This document shows positions 36,401-50,150 of a DNA stretch of 64,000 bases, in pieces (the first letter of the stretch is position 1; the number at the start of each line of letters is the position of its first letter). Position numbers and translations under genes: made by a program. Source of the stretch: Lepisosteus oculatus (taxonomy: Eukaryota > Chordata > Actinopteri > Semionotiformes > Lepisosteidae); the NCBI RefSeq assembly GCF_040954835.1, contig NC_090697.1:40794788-40858787 (forward strand), given 5' to 3'. A model generated the notes under the pieces. That model was not told the DNA's origin, did not search any database, and saw only the letters and a program-made list of their open reading frames with translations.

Positions 36401-37977
36401 TTCGTTGTTGACTATGAGAAGAGATTGAACAGTACTTTTGTTAAATCTAATAAGGTGGTCTATCTTAAAGTCTTATGATTTAAAACTTGATTATGCAGGT
36501 TGTATGAAGTATAATTTTTGCCATTTTCAGGTTTTCCTCAAGGTGAAACTTTTCCAAAAGACAGGCAATGTAGTATCTATATTGCTATATGTAGAAAGAA
36601 TGACAACTGCAATCTAAAATCAATTACACTCTTCAAAAGTTTGCAAAGTTCAGAGTTAAGTTATTTAATTTTGCATTTGTCACTTCTTGCTAGGTGTAGG
36701 TCCAGGTTTGCAACTCAATTCACAGTTGCAACACATTCTAGTTTTACCCTTATTTAGAGCAAACATTGAGTGATTTTTCTATCATTTAAGTGAATTTACC
36801 AATGGTACTTAAGGTTGTAGTAACAGCTACATTGGTAGGATTCTTAAAAGTTTAAAATTAGTTTTCAGAACAATACACGTAATAGATCTGTATGATTTGT
36901 AAACCCATATGCAGTTGTTTAAAGTAAATTAATGTTTTAAAAGAACTGATTGTATGATGAACTGATCATGATATTATGATAAAAGATAAATACAAAAATT
37001 TCCATAGGTATCAACAAAAAATGATAGATTTTGATGTTGCTACAGTCTCTTTTTTTTTGTATAAATGTCCTTAAAGTATTCAGAAGCATAATAACAGCAC
37101 TATAACAAAATAACGGTATGTTCTTTCTTGACCAGAATCCTTGGAGGCACTTTTGAGCATCGGTGGAAAAACAACACAGAAATTCTTCTTCAACCTGACA
37201 TCCATTCCTGGGGAGGAAATAGTCTCTGCTGCAGAACTGAGGATTTTTCGAGATCAAGTCCTAGGTGCCATTACAGACAGCAGTGGTGGTTACCATCGCA
37301 TTAACATTTATGAAGTTCTCAAACCAGCCTTTTCCTCAAAGGAACCTATAATAAGACTTTTGGATACTAGATTAGTGCAACACAGCCAGAGCAAATGGGA
37401 GAGCTTTGATGTGAGCCCTGCTATAATGCGATGGACCATGGAAGGGCTTACCAACCATGGTTTTATGGTGGAAATTGTCCATTTGGACAATGAAGGGGGG
37501 GAAGCAAAGAGGCATGTGAGGATCAGCAGGTCTTTGCATGAGGATGAGGAAACATGGCCTCAGATGAGGCCTTTATTAGTGACATTTAGCCATGATGGCA
37601 AGGGACACGTTCTCCATAAAAGGGAGAAACGGCAAACCAAGCCAAGACAGAAGAAGAGGCCTAAAGCCAGCTGCAAAAGACATGAGCTATACGTGGACTT
37701 CAGTGATGTTGGGTGGAATGACTGGATAGTTGCCCCACCAGGGTATCATGCCTTTTACTGCCAAGGAGAATGCCCTTTTCCTTTAGCAGACCACCTAAAC
37801 TCCACAAATCATGCTATTGTGCAAACTTTAGTCAACTCAGTTAACACAAACATTCCCAAGGCCTGCTGTGTGCCTACAGAACTCAGCGCAATTTCTCTGC
37901 TCTACCTTGATGAATATGAAAAAGTTATATTAAAGAACTACCAGGACATGGTTGTGGAGGGCTGTGGTTGCCGTTGA
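33405..37977 (+). CDS. bmp2: bone morphogenetic protein 2
   Basis: Secreted BMP ligand precursor, 399 aa (human 396), in coding exons 33405-33762 and 37136-37977. The start is the ATG in a good context (A at -3, G at +4), 7 nt after the acceptor; the TTG at 33399 is not used. Signal peptide about residues 1-23 ([16 protein letters not shown]). Prodomain motifs include [29 protein letters not shown] and RRINIYE-like HRINIYEV. The furin sites are RISR at 248-251 and REKR at 282-285. The mature domain is residues 286-399, with a basic heparin-binding start (RQKKRPK), seven cysteines, LNSTNHA glycosylation and the CGCR end. It would dimerise and signal through type I/II serine-kinase receptors and SMAD1/5. 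BMP4 is excluded by the MVAG start and the mature N-terminus. The intron is in phase 1 after codon 119. Confidence 0.98.
33763..37135 (+). other. bmp2 intron 2
   Basis: 3373-bp intron, GTAAGAG...CTTGACCAG. Contains no recognised gene or transposon. The ORFs inside (34785-34991, 36518-36757 and minus-strand ones) are short and featureless. Its 3' end overlaps unrelated frames that run into the coding exon. Confidence 0.9.
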
Positions 37978-38320
37978 CAAAAGCAGCATTGTTGAGGACA
38001 CTTTATTTCCCAATGAAGACTTTATTTATATAAAAACAGCTATTTTGAAAAAAAGTATATATAAATATATTTATGTCTACTAAGAAAATTGGGAAAATAA
38101 ATATTTTAATCAAAGTTATTCCTTTAAATGATTTTTAAATGTATGTCTGATGTACATTTTTTTTAAATGGGTAAAATCCCACACATGAAGTATAATGCTC
38201 AGATTCCTATTTTGTATTTATTGCTATCATAACCACTTTTTTAGTGACTAGGTAATTTGTTTTAATGTGTAATCAAAAGCAACCAAAATAGGGTTTGTAC
38301 ATAATTTCCAAGAAGTATAG
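37978..38320 (+). promoter_or_regulatory. bmp2: conserved bmp2 3' UTR block
   Basis: Immediately after the stop. Phrases match the human BMP2 3' UTR as I recall it, in the same order: CCAATGAAGACTTTATTTAT (38010-38029), AACAGCTATTTTGAAA (38035-38050), an AU-rich 'tatatttatgtctac' tract, ACACATGAAGTATAATG (38181-38197), 'tattttgtatttatt' and GGGTTTGTACATAATTT (38291-38307). The BMP2 3' UTR is known to be unusually conserved and to control mRNA stability through AU-rich elements. Confidence 0.8.
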
Positions 38321-39400
38321 ATGGATTAACGGTGTGCATTTTGTTAAAAATGGATTATTCATTTAAAAAAAAGGAGTACAAACTCCAGCATAGATAAACT
38401 TCTGCTGTAAGAATTCTGAGTCATACAGTATCTAAGCCATGAGTGTAAGCACAAAGGCAAATCTAAAAGGTTCATCTATTACCCCATGATATTTTATTTT
38501 TGAAACAAACTTGGCATTACACCCGCAGAATTAAGTCTTTCACTTTCAGCATTAAAGAAAACTGAATTAGATACTGGCTGTTAAATACCTTAAAGATGAT
38601 AATGTTGAATAAGTATGGCATTCTTCCATTGGAACATTTAAGACATTTTAATCTAAATGCACTAACCAAGTATTAGAAGTAGTAATGTGTGAGGTAGTTG
38701 ACACTGAAGGCAAAGACTTTGAGGCTCATATAAATCAGAATGCATTATTTTTCTCTTTCAGATCTCATAATGACCCACTATAATCTTGTGTAACCTTAGA
38801 CTGTTCCAGATTTTAATAATACAGGTTCATATATGTCCCAGAGCTAAATTCATCTTGTAGTTCCAGTCAGATCTCTTTATTTATCTATTTTTATGAACAT
38901 ATACACAATTTCAAGACCAAACATGGGGGGTATTTATTTTTAGATTTAGTTGTAATTAATTGTAATAGAAACATTAAATTTGGGGAAAAAACAGCTTGGG
39001 ACTAGCACACCACAATGAAAAAACAATCTTCAAATGTTGTCTTGAGGTATTCCTTTGTGGCTATTAAATGTCCAAATACAATTTGTCCATATTCTGCTAG
39101 TTTAATATAACAATACCCCTTTTCTAAACACGTACAACTAGATCTTGTAGAAACGTTTATAATTGATTTTACTTCTTAAAATTTTCTGCCATTAGGAGGA
39201 ATATGCTTGTGATGTAATGAGCATCTTGACTGGGTATTTTTTTTTATTTCACTGAACTGTTAATTAACCTGTGAGAAAAACAACACACAACATTTGGACT
39301 GTGACTTGGGATGATAAAGTTCTTAATGAAAAAATATCAGTATTGAATTTTTTTTAAAAAGGTACCAAATAAATTAGCAGGAGCTTAACTTCATGCTGGG
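38321..39400 (+). other. likely distal bmp2 3' UTR
   Basis: AT-rich sequence continuing from the conserved block. AATAAA at 39368-39373 is one possible polyadenylation signal. The true 3' end cannot be set from sequence alone. Confidence 0.35.
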
Positions 39401-42400
39401 ACATGCTTTGCACTTTTCAAAGGGTTTATATCTTCCTCATCCTTGATATGTTGCATTGGGATTTTGGCACAGCTCTCTGAAATAGCTTTTAGATAATGAG
39501 ATGAATCTTCTAAGGCCTGGTATGCATTGAATAGTAATTGTACTGGAGTCAAAAACCTAACACTATAACATAGAAAAGGTTTGCTTATTTCAATTTACAG
39601 GTGGTTCAATTAGACAGCTGCTAGAGGCAAAATGGATCCGCTATTCAACATTCAGTGAGTTGAAGCATGAAGGCTGAGCAAATTTCACAGAACAATCTTC
39701 AGAGAAATATTGCCATTGCCGAACATCCTTATGCAAACTAAATACATGTATAGAAAGATTGGTTCCAAGGACTGATATCTATGATAAGGGTATTTATATA
39801 TTGTATTTTTTCTGAAACTAGTAGTATTATATGTTTTTATAACACGAGACTCATTAAAAATAACAGGCCATTTCATAATATATTGTGAATTATACAACTC
39901 AATCATTTTAATCTAATTTTTGATACAAGGTAAGGGGAAATATATTACCATACACCCCTTGGAGTGAAACATTTTCCACTTTTGCGTGCTTGAAAATTTT
40001 CAGTGATAGAATACTGACTTTATTTTAGGGTGTTTGTTGTCTTTGCACTATACACCAGGAAATTGTCAAAAACATTCTAAGTGGCAAAGTATCATATTTA
40101 AGAATTCAGATGAAACCAGCTGAGTTAAATGTCTCATTGGTTGTGTGAGGTAATCACTGTTGGTGTGTCATGCCCTTTCACTGTTGTTTATGACATATAT
40201 GTATTATGGGAATGTAACCTACAAGGGTTTCAAATATAGATTGGCTGCTATACATACACCTAACACGTCTGATAACTGGGCTATCAAAAATGCTTTTAAT
40301 TTTGTGCTTTTAATATTTTACAGTTTGGTTCTCATGATTTATTTGTATTTATCCCTCAATAATCTAAATATCATGAAACAGAATTACCAAAGATCCTTTT
40401 ATATGACATATAACAGACACGATTGCCTTGAAAACTACAATATGTAGTGTTGCTATTGAGACATATCAGTGAAACTCCAACCATCACGTCTGCTCTGACA
40501 GCTGTTTTCCAATCAATGCCACAATGAATGTTGTGCTCAGGCACTGATGCCTGTGTGGAACCTTTGAAATTTTCTTAGACAAGGCAGGCAAATAAAGTTT
40601 ATTTTCTTGAGCAGAAGTGAAGCCTGTTTTCTACTGATGTTTCTTTGTAGTTACACTGCTCATTGTAGTATTTGGGACAGATGCATTGGTACAATTCCAA
40701 AGAAGACAATTAATAATTTTAAAAGTTAATCTTACCACTTTAAAGAGGATCTTGCAAATTACAGTGTTGGATGTTTCAGATTAGACACATTAGACGTACT
40801 GCAGATATTTATTGTCTGTGGTTTCTCGATTCCACGGTTCTTGTCAATATATTCTAGCGACATGCAGTTGTATTCAAATTTAATTGTAGCAATTAAATAG
40901 ATCTTTAGAAATGTCATAACCAGTGCAAAAGTTCTAAAATGTGTAACCCAAAACTTAGCCCATCTTTTTCCATGAAGTAACAATGCAACAGTGTTATATC
41001 TAGATCATTCAGTGATTTAGAAGCAGATCCTTCACTTGGCAAGTGGATATCTACAGACTCCCCTGCATTCCAAAGAAAATTTTTGAATTTTGTAGCTGCT
41101 TCTTTTTATTTATTATTTGATTGCTAGATTGAAATTAAACATAGTTTTACATTTTATGTTAGAGAAATTATCTATTTATCATCTGTAATGTTACACCCCC
41201 GCAGACGCATTACAATGAAAGCAATTAGTAACTTCTGAAATAAAAGATCTCTTGTCTTCGTCTACTCCATATTACATTTTCATGGAAATAGTGTAACTAT
41301 TAATTACACTTCTTCATGGCTAAAGCCAAATATGAATTCTGTCTAATTACAATGTTAATCTTTTCATCTTGGCCAATAATAACAGCTTTCAGGAAATGCT
41401 CATCTAAAGCTAATTAGTATCATTGTATCATAATACTAAGCATGCCTGCCATCTTAAAGTGGACCTTATTAAAAAGGATTCCACTTTTTAACCTTTGGCC
41501 TAGTTTTATACGCTCAATGTGGTCAGCACACATCTTGTTAAATTTCTCAGATGACTTTGGTTTTACTAACTTCATTAAGATTCTGTTGTCTTGCTGCTAT
41601 GACACTCCCCACCCACTGTCTACTCTCTCATGTGAACCAAGACTACATGTGCAGTGACCACTGCTTGCTTAAACTTCATTGAGGTTGATTTTGGGCAGCG
41701 GGTTTGATGGAGAATTTGTCCTGAAGTCTTTTATTTAGTTCATAACTGTGAACCAGGCTGTCATCTGGAGTGCATTTGCAATGAAGGGGCCTGACCACAT
41801 CGCAAGGAGAAAATAGACCTTGAATTGCTGCACTGTAAAGCCAGTACTCAATTGTTGCTTTTTATTGACTTCAGGAGGCAGCAAATTGCCATATGCGTAC
41901 CCAGACTTTCAGATTTTAATGAAAATCAGGAAAGAAGAAACCGTAAAGAGAAAGCGCAAACCTTCTACAGCAATTGCTGAGTTTTTTTCTTTTTAAAATA
42001 ATTTATACTTCCTGACAGTATAGGACTGTTGCGAGTTTAACAGTTTGTTTTTATTGCTGAAGTGAGTAAACCTTACATTAGTAGCCAGTGTGTGGAAACT
42101 CTACTCTCATCCCACATTACGCATTGCTCACACACGGTGCTTTCCCCTCTGCCTCTGTAATCAGATCATTACTGTTTCAATTACTTGCTTGACGTTCATG
42201 TCTTACCATAGCATATACTGAAACATTTGTCACACTCCATAACTCACTGACTGGCCTTCTGTCTGCTTCATCTGACATTTTTTATAGGTGGGTCCCTTTA
42301 TGAGCTTTTCTTTTTTTTTCCTTTGGTTTGTATGGTTTCCAAGGTAGCAGACCTCAAGGAAAACTTAAGGGAAAAGATATTTCTTAAAATAAATGCCTAC

Positions 42401-45400
42401 TGCAAAGGGATCACATGCATATTTGTGAACATGTACAGCATTACGAAACTTAATCTTAACTTAATGTAGATTTCTGTAACTCAAACCCATTTCTAGCTAA
42501 GGCAAGAGCAGCTCAGTCTGAGAAAGGGAGCAAGATCAGTTTTGATTAAAATTGTCAACATGCTTTTCCTACAAAGGAGGTAATGCAATGCTCTTATAAG
42601 GTTCTTGTTTTCTGCATCGCATCAGAATCATGGAAACCTTTACTTTCTATCACATACAGGGCATTATTTCATTTATGTATATGTTTCCTTTAATTAACAA
42701 CAGAAAACATAATATTTTAAAGTGTTTTTTCATATCAAGTTTGAAAACCTGTAAACGTTACCCACAGAAAAGTTCCCGAAGTGGGTTTGATCTTCAATAA
42801 AAGCTGTCATTGTTGTAAACAATACAGTGATACTAAGCATACAGATTGATCATATTATACCATAAAATTCATTTTAATACACAAAAATATAGATTGGTTT
42901 AGTAAAATAGACCTTTGTCAACAGGTAAAGCAGAAAAAAGTAATATTTTCCCTTAAAGTTATTTTTAGTTACAATAATTAAAAGATTTGGAGGGACTATA
43001 ACCCATAAAAATCTAAATAATTAATTTAAGTTTTTCTGGCATATGTAATATATAAAGTTAAGAAGCTTCCTGGACACTTACAGTATCTTGTTGTTAATAG
43101 GGAATGTAAGCTATATGAATAGTAGGAAAACATTGTTTCGTAATACCATAGCTTCAATATTACTTTGGACCATCATATAATACATACAACTTGAATGTTT
43201 GTTTTTCACGTTTCTGGGTCATTTTTACACTATATAGAGTAGCAGTATGCAGATGCTTGTTTACATTCCATGGAATATAATGTGACAGTTTGTTTTGTTA
43301 TTATAATTCCCAGGTGCAGATAGATCTGCCCAGATAATTATACAGGAGCTTCTTTTTTGGTGAAACACAACTTGATATAGTACTTATGTGTTTATATTTT
43401 CAAAACACTAAAGTTGTACAGGAAAAATAACTCTAACAGTACCTTTATATGGTTAAAACATCAAGCTATATAATACCCTAGGAAAATTAGGAAATTAGAC
43501 TGCCCTACTTGTGCCCTGAAATACTAATAAAAACATAAACCTCTTAGCTTGGCAGTTTTGTAGTTGAATGTTCCCAAAGTAACAGTAAACAACTGAAGGA
43601 ATCTTTTATTATTATTTTTTTTCATTAATGAAAGGTTCTCAAAGCTTCCACATCTTGATTTAATACATGAAGAAGGTTTGGTTATGACAAAACTGGAATT
43701 TACAGGAGATAATGAAAAGCCCACAAGGAATTATCTGAGTTATTTTACTTATTTTAAAATATATAACGATGATTACAAGCTTAAGAAAGTTTTATTTTTC
43801 AAAATACACATTTTGTTCTAAATTAAAAAGTGAAACTTCATCTGTTATCTATGGCTTCATGTGGCTCTGACCAAAAAAGACCCATTTACAATGACAATTA
43901 AGGATAAGATTATCTCGGGGGTTTAACCAAAAAAATAACAGATAATCTGCAGATTTCAATGCATGAATTTCAATGGAACATCAAAAAGGAGGAGAAACAC
44001 AAGAGGCAAGATAACAGCAGAGAGAAAATAACAAGTCTTTGTGAAAAGCAAAACTTAGCACTTATTTGAAAATGACATGGGTTTCACTAATGCAGTTTAA
44101 TTAAATTCCAGCAAATGGTGTGCTAACACAATCTATGTTTTTTTAATATATTTGTTTTTATTTGTATTGCATACTTGTTATCTGATATAATTAATCTGAC
44201 ATTAATTTATACCTTTCTGCTTTTTGGTTCAATGCATATGCAGTTACATGTCAGTACACATATTTCACAACTGAGCATTATCTAGTACTAAATTTAATTG
44301 GATTTCCTAGTTCCTAAGTTTTGTTGCCTTTTGTTTTTGTTGTTCCCTGCATTTAAGTTTACTTACTAATGTTTGGATAAAAAAATTATACAACATAATA
44401 ACAGTTAGTTGATCAGAAAACACATAACTTATGCATTTGTTACCTCCCTGGAGTATTTGTGGAAGACCCTAAGAGGCTAGCACTTGATCTAAACTAAAAT
44501 TAAATACTGTGCTTTGTTTTACAAGAGATGCTTTGTGTCTTGGAAGAATGAGAGTTTTGCATTCATGTTGTCTGTGACTGAAGCTCTGGTTCAGCTTGAA
44601 ATCAGCTTTCTTTCTGTCAGAAACGAGGCTTATTATTCAGTAGCATATGTGCTGCACTCCTTTGTGTAAATCGTCTTATCAACTAGCAGATTCATTTAGT
44701 AAATTTAATTTTTAACATCTTTTTATACTCCACTATATAATATTGTGCCCCACATGGGAAAATGGCAAGAAATTAGTTATTCTAAAAGTGTCATTGAAAG
44801 CAAGGTATCTGATGAACACAGTTATTTGAATGGATCTTACATCTTGAGTAGCAGGAAGTGCTGAAATAGGATATTCTATGTCTGTCTTAGAACTACAACT
44901 GTAGTTCTGTGAGGTCATTGGTTATGCCTTTTCCTTATCCATTTGACAGAGCCAAATGTAAGTGAACATTGTGAGCTCCCAATAAAATAGTAAACTCCTT
45001 ATTTTTTTAAGGACATACAGTATTTTAATGTATATTAAATTGGAATGAAGAGCCAATCATCATGTTTTGGGGTAGACTAACTTACTAATATATTTTTATA
45101 AACAGCATGCCATAGTGTTGACTTCCTCTCGTTTTAAAAGAAAAACATTGTAATTGTAAACAGGTTATTGTTGATGTTTTTTTTTTTGTTCAGTTATTGC
45201 ACAGACCCATATTTCCTTTGAGGGACCAAAAACATTGCTTCTCAATAATGGATAAAATAATACATCATGGGCAATCTTTTTTCTGGTTACAGGGGGGAAA
45301 AATCATTCTGCTTATGCAATTATGTAAACCGAGAAGAATGATATATACTGTATTTATCTTTACCACAGTCCAACCAGAGTAATTATAAGCAAATTAGTTA

Positions 45401-48400
45401 TATACTGTATGCCATAATTAACATATCTGTTATTTTTAGATTTTTGTTTTCACTTGGCCTGTCCATGTATACAATAATTGCTTGCCACCTTACTATTATG
45501 AAAACTTGTTAGACCAAATCACGAGATTCCAACAGCAGAGTCTACTATAAAAAAGTGACTGCATGAGGAGACTTATTCACTTATGGTAACAGTTGTATGT
45601 ATTGTAAAAGCAAGACAAAGATGGATACAGTATAGTGAAGGTATGGTAAAAGGGGCAAATTCACTGCGGTAAGAACTTTTGTAAGAAAGAGAGCAAGATT
45701 GAGTGCGTAAAGCACTCATTTCTTGTTACAGACATTCTAATTCCAAGAAGACATTGTGGTGAAACAAGAACGTTGCATTTCTTTGTTGTTATACTGCAGT
45801 GCATACTAATTTCAGAGGCGGTGCTCATCTTTTTCAAGTACCCTCAGTGGAAATGACGTTTGGCATGTTTTAAAATGTGGCATCTGGTAAGTAGCTCTAA
45901 CACACATCAAACAAATTCATGTCCGCATTTGGAAAGAAACATAGAAATGACTATTCCAGAATGATGGAGAGGCCCTCTACAATTTTTAGGAAAAAGCTTG
46001 CAACAATTTTTTAGTGGGAATAAAAAAAATTGTTTGGCCTATAAAAGGTTAAGTTTTATTTAGACTTCTGACTTTACTGTTATTGTTGTTTTATGCAGAC
46101 TGCTACTATGAATGTTGCTACTACAAATGCCATTAGTTTGACACTTGGTAGTATTGACAGCAATGATATTTTAGTGTGTGTAAATTCCGCCTCCTCAAAC
46201 TGAATATGTAATATATGTGATTATTTCTAGGATGTCTGCCCCTGTCACTACTCAGTATGTTAACAATCATTTAAGTCATGCTGGATACTCAGACAATTGC
46301 ACAACATAGTAGAAAAAAAAAAGTTTCTTTTGATTTGACGCTGCCTCCACTAACCCTTTTAGCTTCTGTTCTGATCTCCTGAGGCTTTCAATTTGACCTT
46401 TGGTGTCATCTTTTGCATCATTTTTATTGGACAAATTTGCCTGTAAACCTTAGAAAAAGCCTTGTAAGTGCTCATTAGGGGATGCTCAAACAGGACAATT
46501 GATTTAATCAGTGTTTTAAGGGAACAAGACTCCTTGAATGGAAGACACTCAGGTGAATTGCCCCAGGGAAGACTTTCCCAAAAACAGCTTCACATTAGTG
46601 ACAAAAGAGTTTTGTCTAAAAATTGCAATCCCAGTTACTATCAGGGAATAAAACATTATTCTATGGCTTGTTTGAGTGTTAAAATGTTTAATGATTTTAA
46701 GAGACATTAGACCCACCTCCTCAATTCTCAGCACGCTTGGCTTACACCAGTTTTGGAAAAGACTCAACCTTTTTTTCAGAAGAAATACTGTTTATCATAA
46801 TATTCCAGGGAAAAACAAAGTAATGTGTAGTAAAGGATTACATACATCATTGGATAACATGACAAAGCAAAATAAAAATATCATAAATCTATAAGAAACA
46901 TGCGAAGATACCATAGCACACCTTCCTAAGGTAAGGAAGTTATTACTTATAAGAGATTAATGCAAACTTTTACAAACATCAGGTGTAAACAGGATTCTCA
47001 ATTTAGCTTGTTAGGAGGTTACTGGTTTTTGCAGCATTTGGTGTGTTTTGTGTATATTACTGAATACAAATTATACTGGAGTATATTGGGTTGTGCAATG
47101 CTTTAGTAATATCTAATTCCATTTCATATGCCAGTGGAACCTTATTATTAAGAACACATGAATTTCTAAGAATGCCACAGGACATTCTCATGGTAGTGTT
47201 ATGTATTTTCTGCACTCATATGCTCAGCACAGTTTGCTATTTTGGCAATAAATGCAGAAAATGAAAACAGACTCTTTGTTCACTGTTATTCATTTTGGTT
47301 TGCTAAGTGTTGCCAGCATAGGTCTTGGGTAAGAAAACCCCAGAATATCTCTATCAGTTCACATTTATCACACTCTCCTTTTGACAAATACATTAAAATA
47401 CCTTTCCCAGGTATTTATATTTGGATTAATATGATAAATGGCAACAGCAGACAGTAATTTTCTTGGAGCTTGTCATTTTTATGGATTTTTGTTACTGCAT
47501 AATACTTAATAAATGTGTTTGTTTAAAGTCCTCAGTTTTTAGCCTATCAGCGGTACATTTGCAAGGAGATTATATATTCGTATCCTGTCTTCCAATTTTT
47601 AAAGTTGATCTGCAGTTTTAGAGGAGGTTGAATTGCATTGTACAAGTAACCAACATTAAAGGATATTTTGATTTTGTAAGCAATATTTAAATGATTAAAA
47701 ATAATCTGTTTTGGAATATCTCAGACAAAGGTCCTTGTTCTGCTGGGTAGAAAGAAATGTGCAAAATTCCTTTGCTTTTATAGTTATCAAGCGAACTGAT
47801 GTTTTAAATATGTATCACATAGATCATGCGTATTGTGCCTTTTGTTTTTTTATTGTCTTCCGGAGCAATGTAATATGTAAACTATTAGATAAGATACATA
47901 TACTGTAATTACTTAACCTGCCAACAACATTTTGATTTCGAGTGAGTTTTCCAACAACAGCAAGTGAAAGAAAACTATGGAACAAAATTAACCCTTATTT
48001 TCGAGCGACCATTATACAAAACCACACCCTGAACTAAATAAAAGAATGTACATTCTAAAGAGACAGACAGAGCTACTGCACAAGCTACTTCACAAACCGT
48101 CAGTTTTTAGAAATCTGCCACACCCTGCCAAACACACATGCTCAAATGCCCTTCTCTCTCCCCTTTTGATTATCAGCTGCCTTTTCTTTTGATGCAAGGA
48201 AACCTATAATTGAATATGGTGCTGTGAGAGACTGCAGTGATTCACCCTGTGGAAATGTAGGCAGAAATTCAACTGAAACCCACCAGCAGGTGGCAACAAA
48301 CAGCCCAGATATAATGTATAAAATGTTTAATTTTTAAAATAAAAACTAATTGATAGACTAGCCACCTTTATATTGTTAAAGGTATTTTAACTTTAAACAG

Positions 48401-49380
48401 TATTTATTTCAAATCTGAAATACAAAATGCAATTTATTTGGAAAAAAAAACATTATTTGCAAAATACTGAATATGCGATATACAAACTGTAAATAAAAAA
48501 AATATTTTGAAATTTCCCTGTGCAGGCTTTGGAAAAAAACAAGCATAAAAGTATTTTTGCATCTTTATGGTTCCTTTTTTATTATAAACCTTTCCTGTGG
48601 TCCTCTTTGAAAAGTTAGAGCTTCTTTATCTATGGGAATCATCGCTCTCAAAATATAATTAAGCACATTTTCCTGGAGATCTTTAGTAAGTTTCAGAAAA
48701 AGAAAGAAATATGATGGTACCAAGATTGGCACTTTGTCCTTGACATATCCACAGAACTTCAGAGTTTTAGCTCTCTTATATACATGTTACAGTAAATGTA
48801 ACATGTACTGTACCTTGAAAATAGGTATAGTACATGTTACATTTAATAATGGAGTGAATTTAAACCAAATAACAGCCTTAAATGTCAAGGCTTTCCTGTA
48901 CATCATTTCCATTTAGTAATTTCTCCTTGTGTATGTTTATGTACGTGTATTTGTACATCACACGCCTGAGCAAAGAGAGAAAGATACTGTACTTATGGAT
49001 CTTAAGAAAAGGTTTGATTATTTGATCACATTTCCAAAGTTGTGGGTACAATGAAAGCAATTCTAGGAGCCCTTTTTGCCTCAACCATGTCAATTGTCAA
49101 CTCAGTGAGTTATCAAGATGGCAGCATGTACAATAAAGCAACACATTTATGTTTTTTAAATGAAAATGTAGTCCAAGTGTCAAAGGTATATGGACATGTA
49201 AATTAAAGAACGTAGATTGAGGGTTTTTAAAAAAACAAAATGTACAAGACATCTGAAGATCTGAAAAGTGAAATATCACACATCACAATGAGCATTTTAG
49301 AAAGGTTGTAGGTTGTAACAGTGAAACTTCAAAATAATATTAATAGTATGCTTGTCTATCTGTTAGTGCTGTGTTCAAAG
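39401..49380. other. gene-poor region downstream of bmp2
   Basis: Ten kilobases with no supported coding exon or clear transposon. ORFs are all under 100 codons. The block 41040-42320 has mixed composition and many homeodomain-type TAATTA/ATTA cores ('ctattaattacac', 'gctaattagtatc'), the look of vertebrate conserved non-coding DNA. BMP2 is known to have distant enhancers in its flanking desert, so regulatory content is plausible but unproven. Confidence 0.5.
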
Positions 49381-50150
49381 TACGTGCTGGGTGTGTTATG
49401 AGGCAGTCACATTCTGACTAACTGGGAATCCGAGTGCAAAGAGCTTGGTGAGGTGCAGAAGCTGGCAGAGAGAACTGGAGTGGTGGAGCACTGAGGCTGT
49501 TGGAGGTGGCTGAGGCAGGTCAAAATTTGACAGAGAATGAGAAAGTGAATGGCAAAATTGATCAGACCTGGACTGGAAGAGAGCGTAATCTTCAGGGCAG
49601 GGACAAACAGGGAGGTTGCTCTGCCATGTGGAGTACTGGCAGAGGGGTTGGAGCCACTGGTCTGGTGCATGGCAGCAGTCTGTTTCTGACAGGTGAATCA
49701 GGTTCAGGACAGACGTGGATTCCTTCAGGTAGATTCAGGCAGCGTATATTTCTGTGATGCATGTTAGTAGTGCTAAGATCATAGTCTTGAAGCAGCTCAA
49801 TGACAGAGTACCAGATCAGTGGCATAACAGAGTTTGCATAGTGTGGTCCTATGCACCCATTAATTGATTGAAGGGCACCGGTAAAAGGAATATGGCTCCT
49901 CGTGGGAATGCGCTTGGTTTCTCCCACTCAACCAGAATAACAAGGTGAGTATTTGGAGTTAGAATGTGTGGGAGTATTCTTGATGGTGCTGTTGCCTCCT
50001 TTATTTCTTTCCCCCTTTATTCTGAATCACTGACAATTTGAGGTTGATTGTTTAAAAAAGCTTTAAAGTCTTTTTTCCCCTTGCTTTGCTGACTTATAGT
50101 TGACAAGGAGGTTTGCATGGCCAGATACAGGGGAAAAACCCCTTCTACAA
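49381..50150. other. GC-richer block, probably transposon-derived
   Basis: Composition shifts from the AT-rich background to a G/A-rich + strand. ORFs overlap on both strands (49407-49927, 49500-49757) with no motif I know. It precedes a Tx1-clade LINE in the same orientation and may be its 5' part. Confidence 0.35.

Noticed and set aside
49407..49927. Protein-coding gene from overlapping ORFs
   Set aside because: Frames on both strands are equally open, no motif, and the location at the 5' side of a LINE makes transposon-derived sequence more likely.
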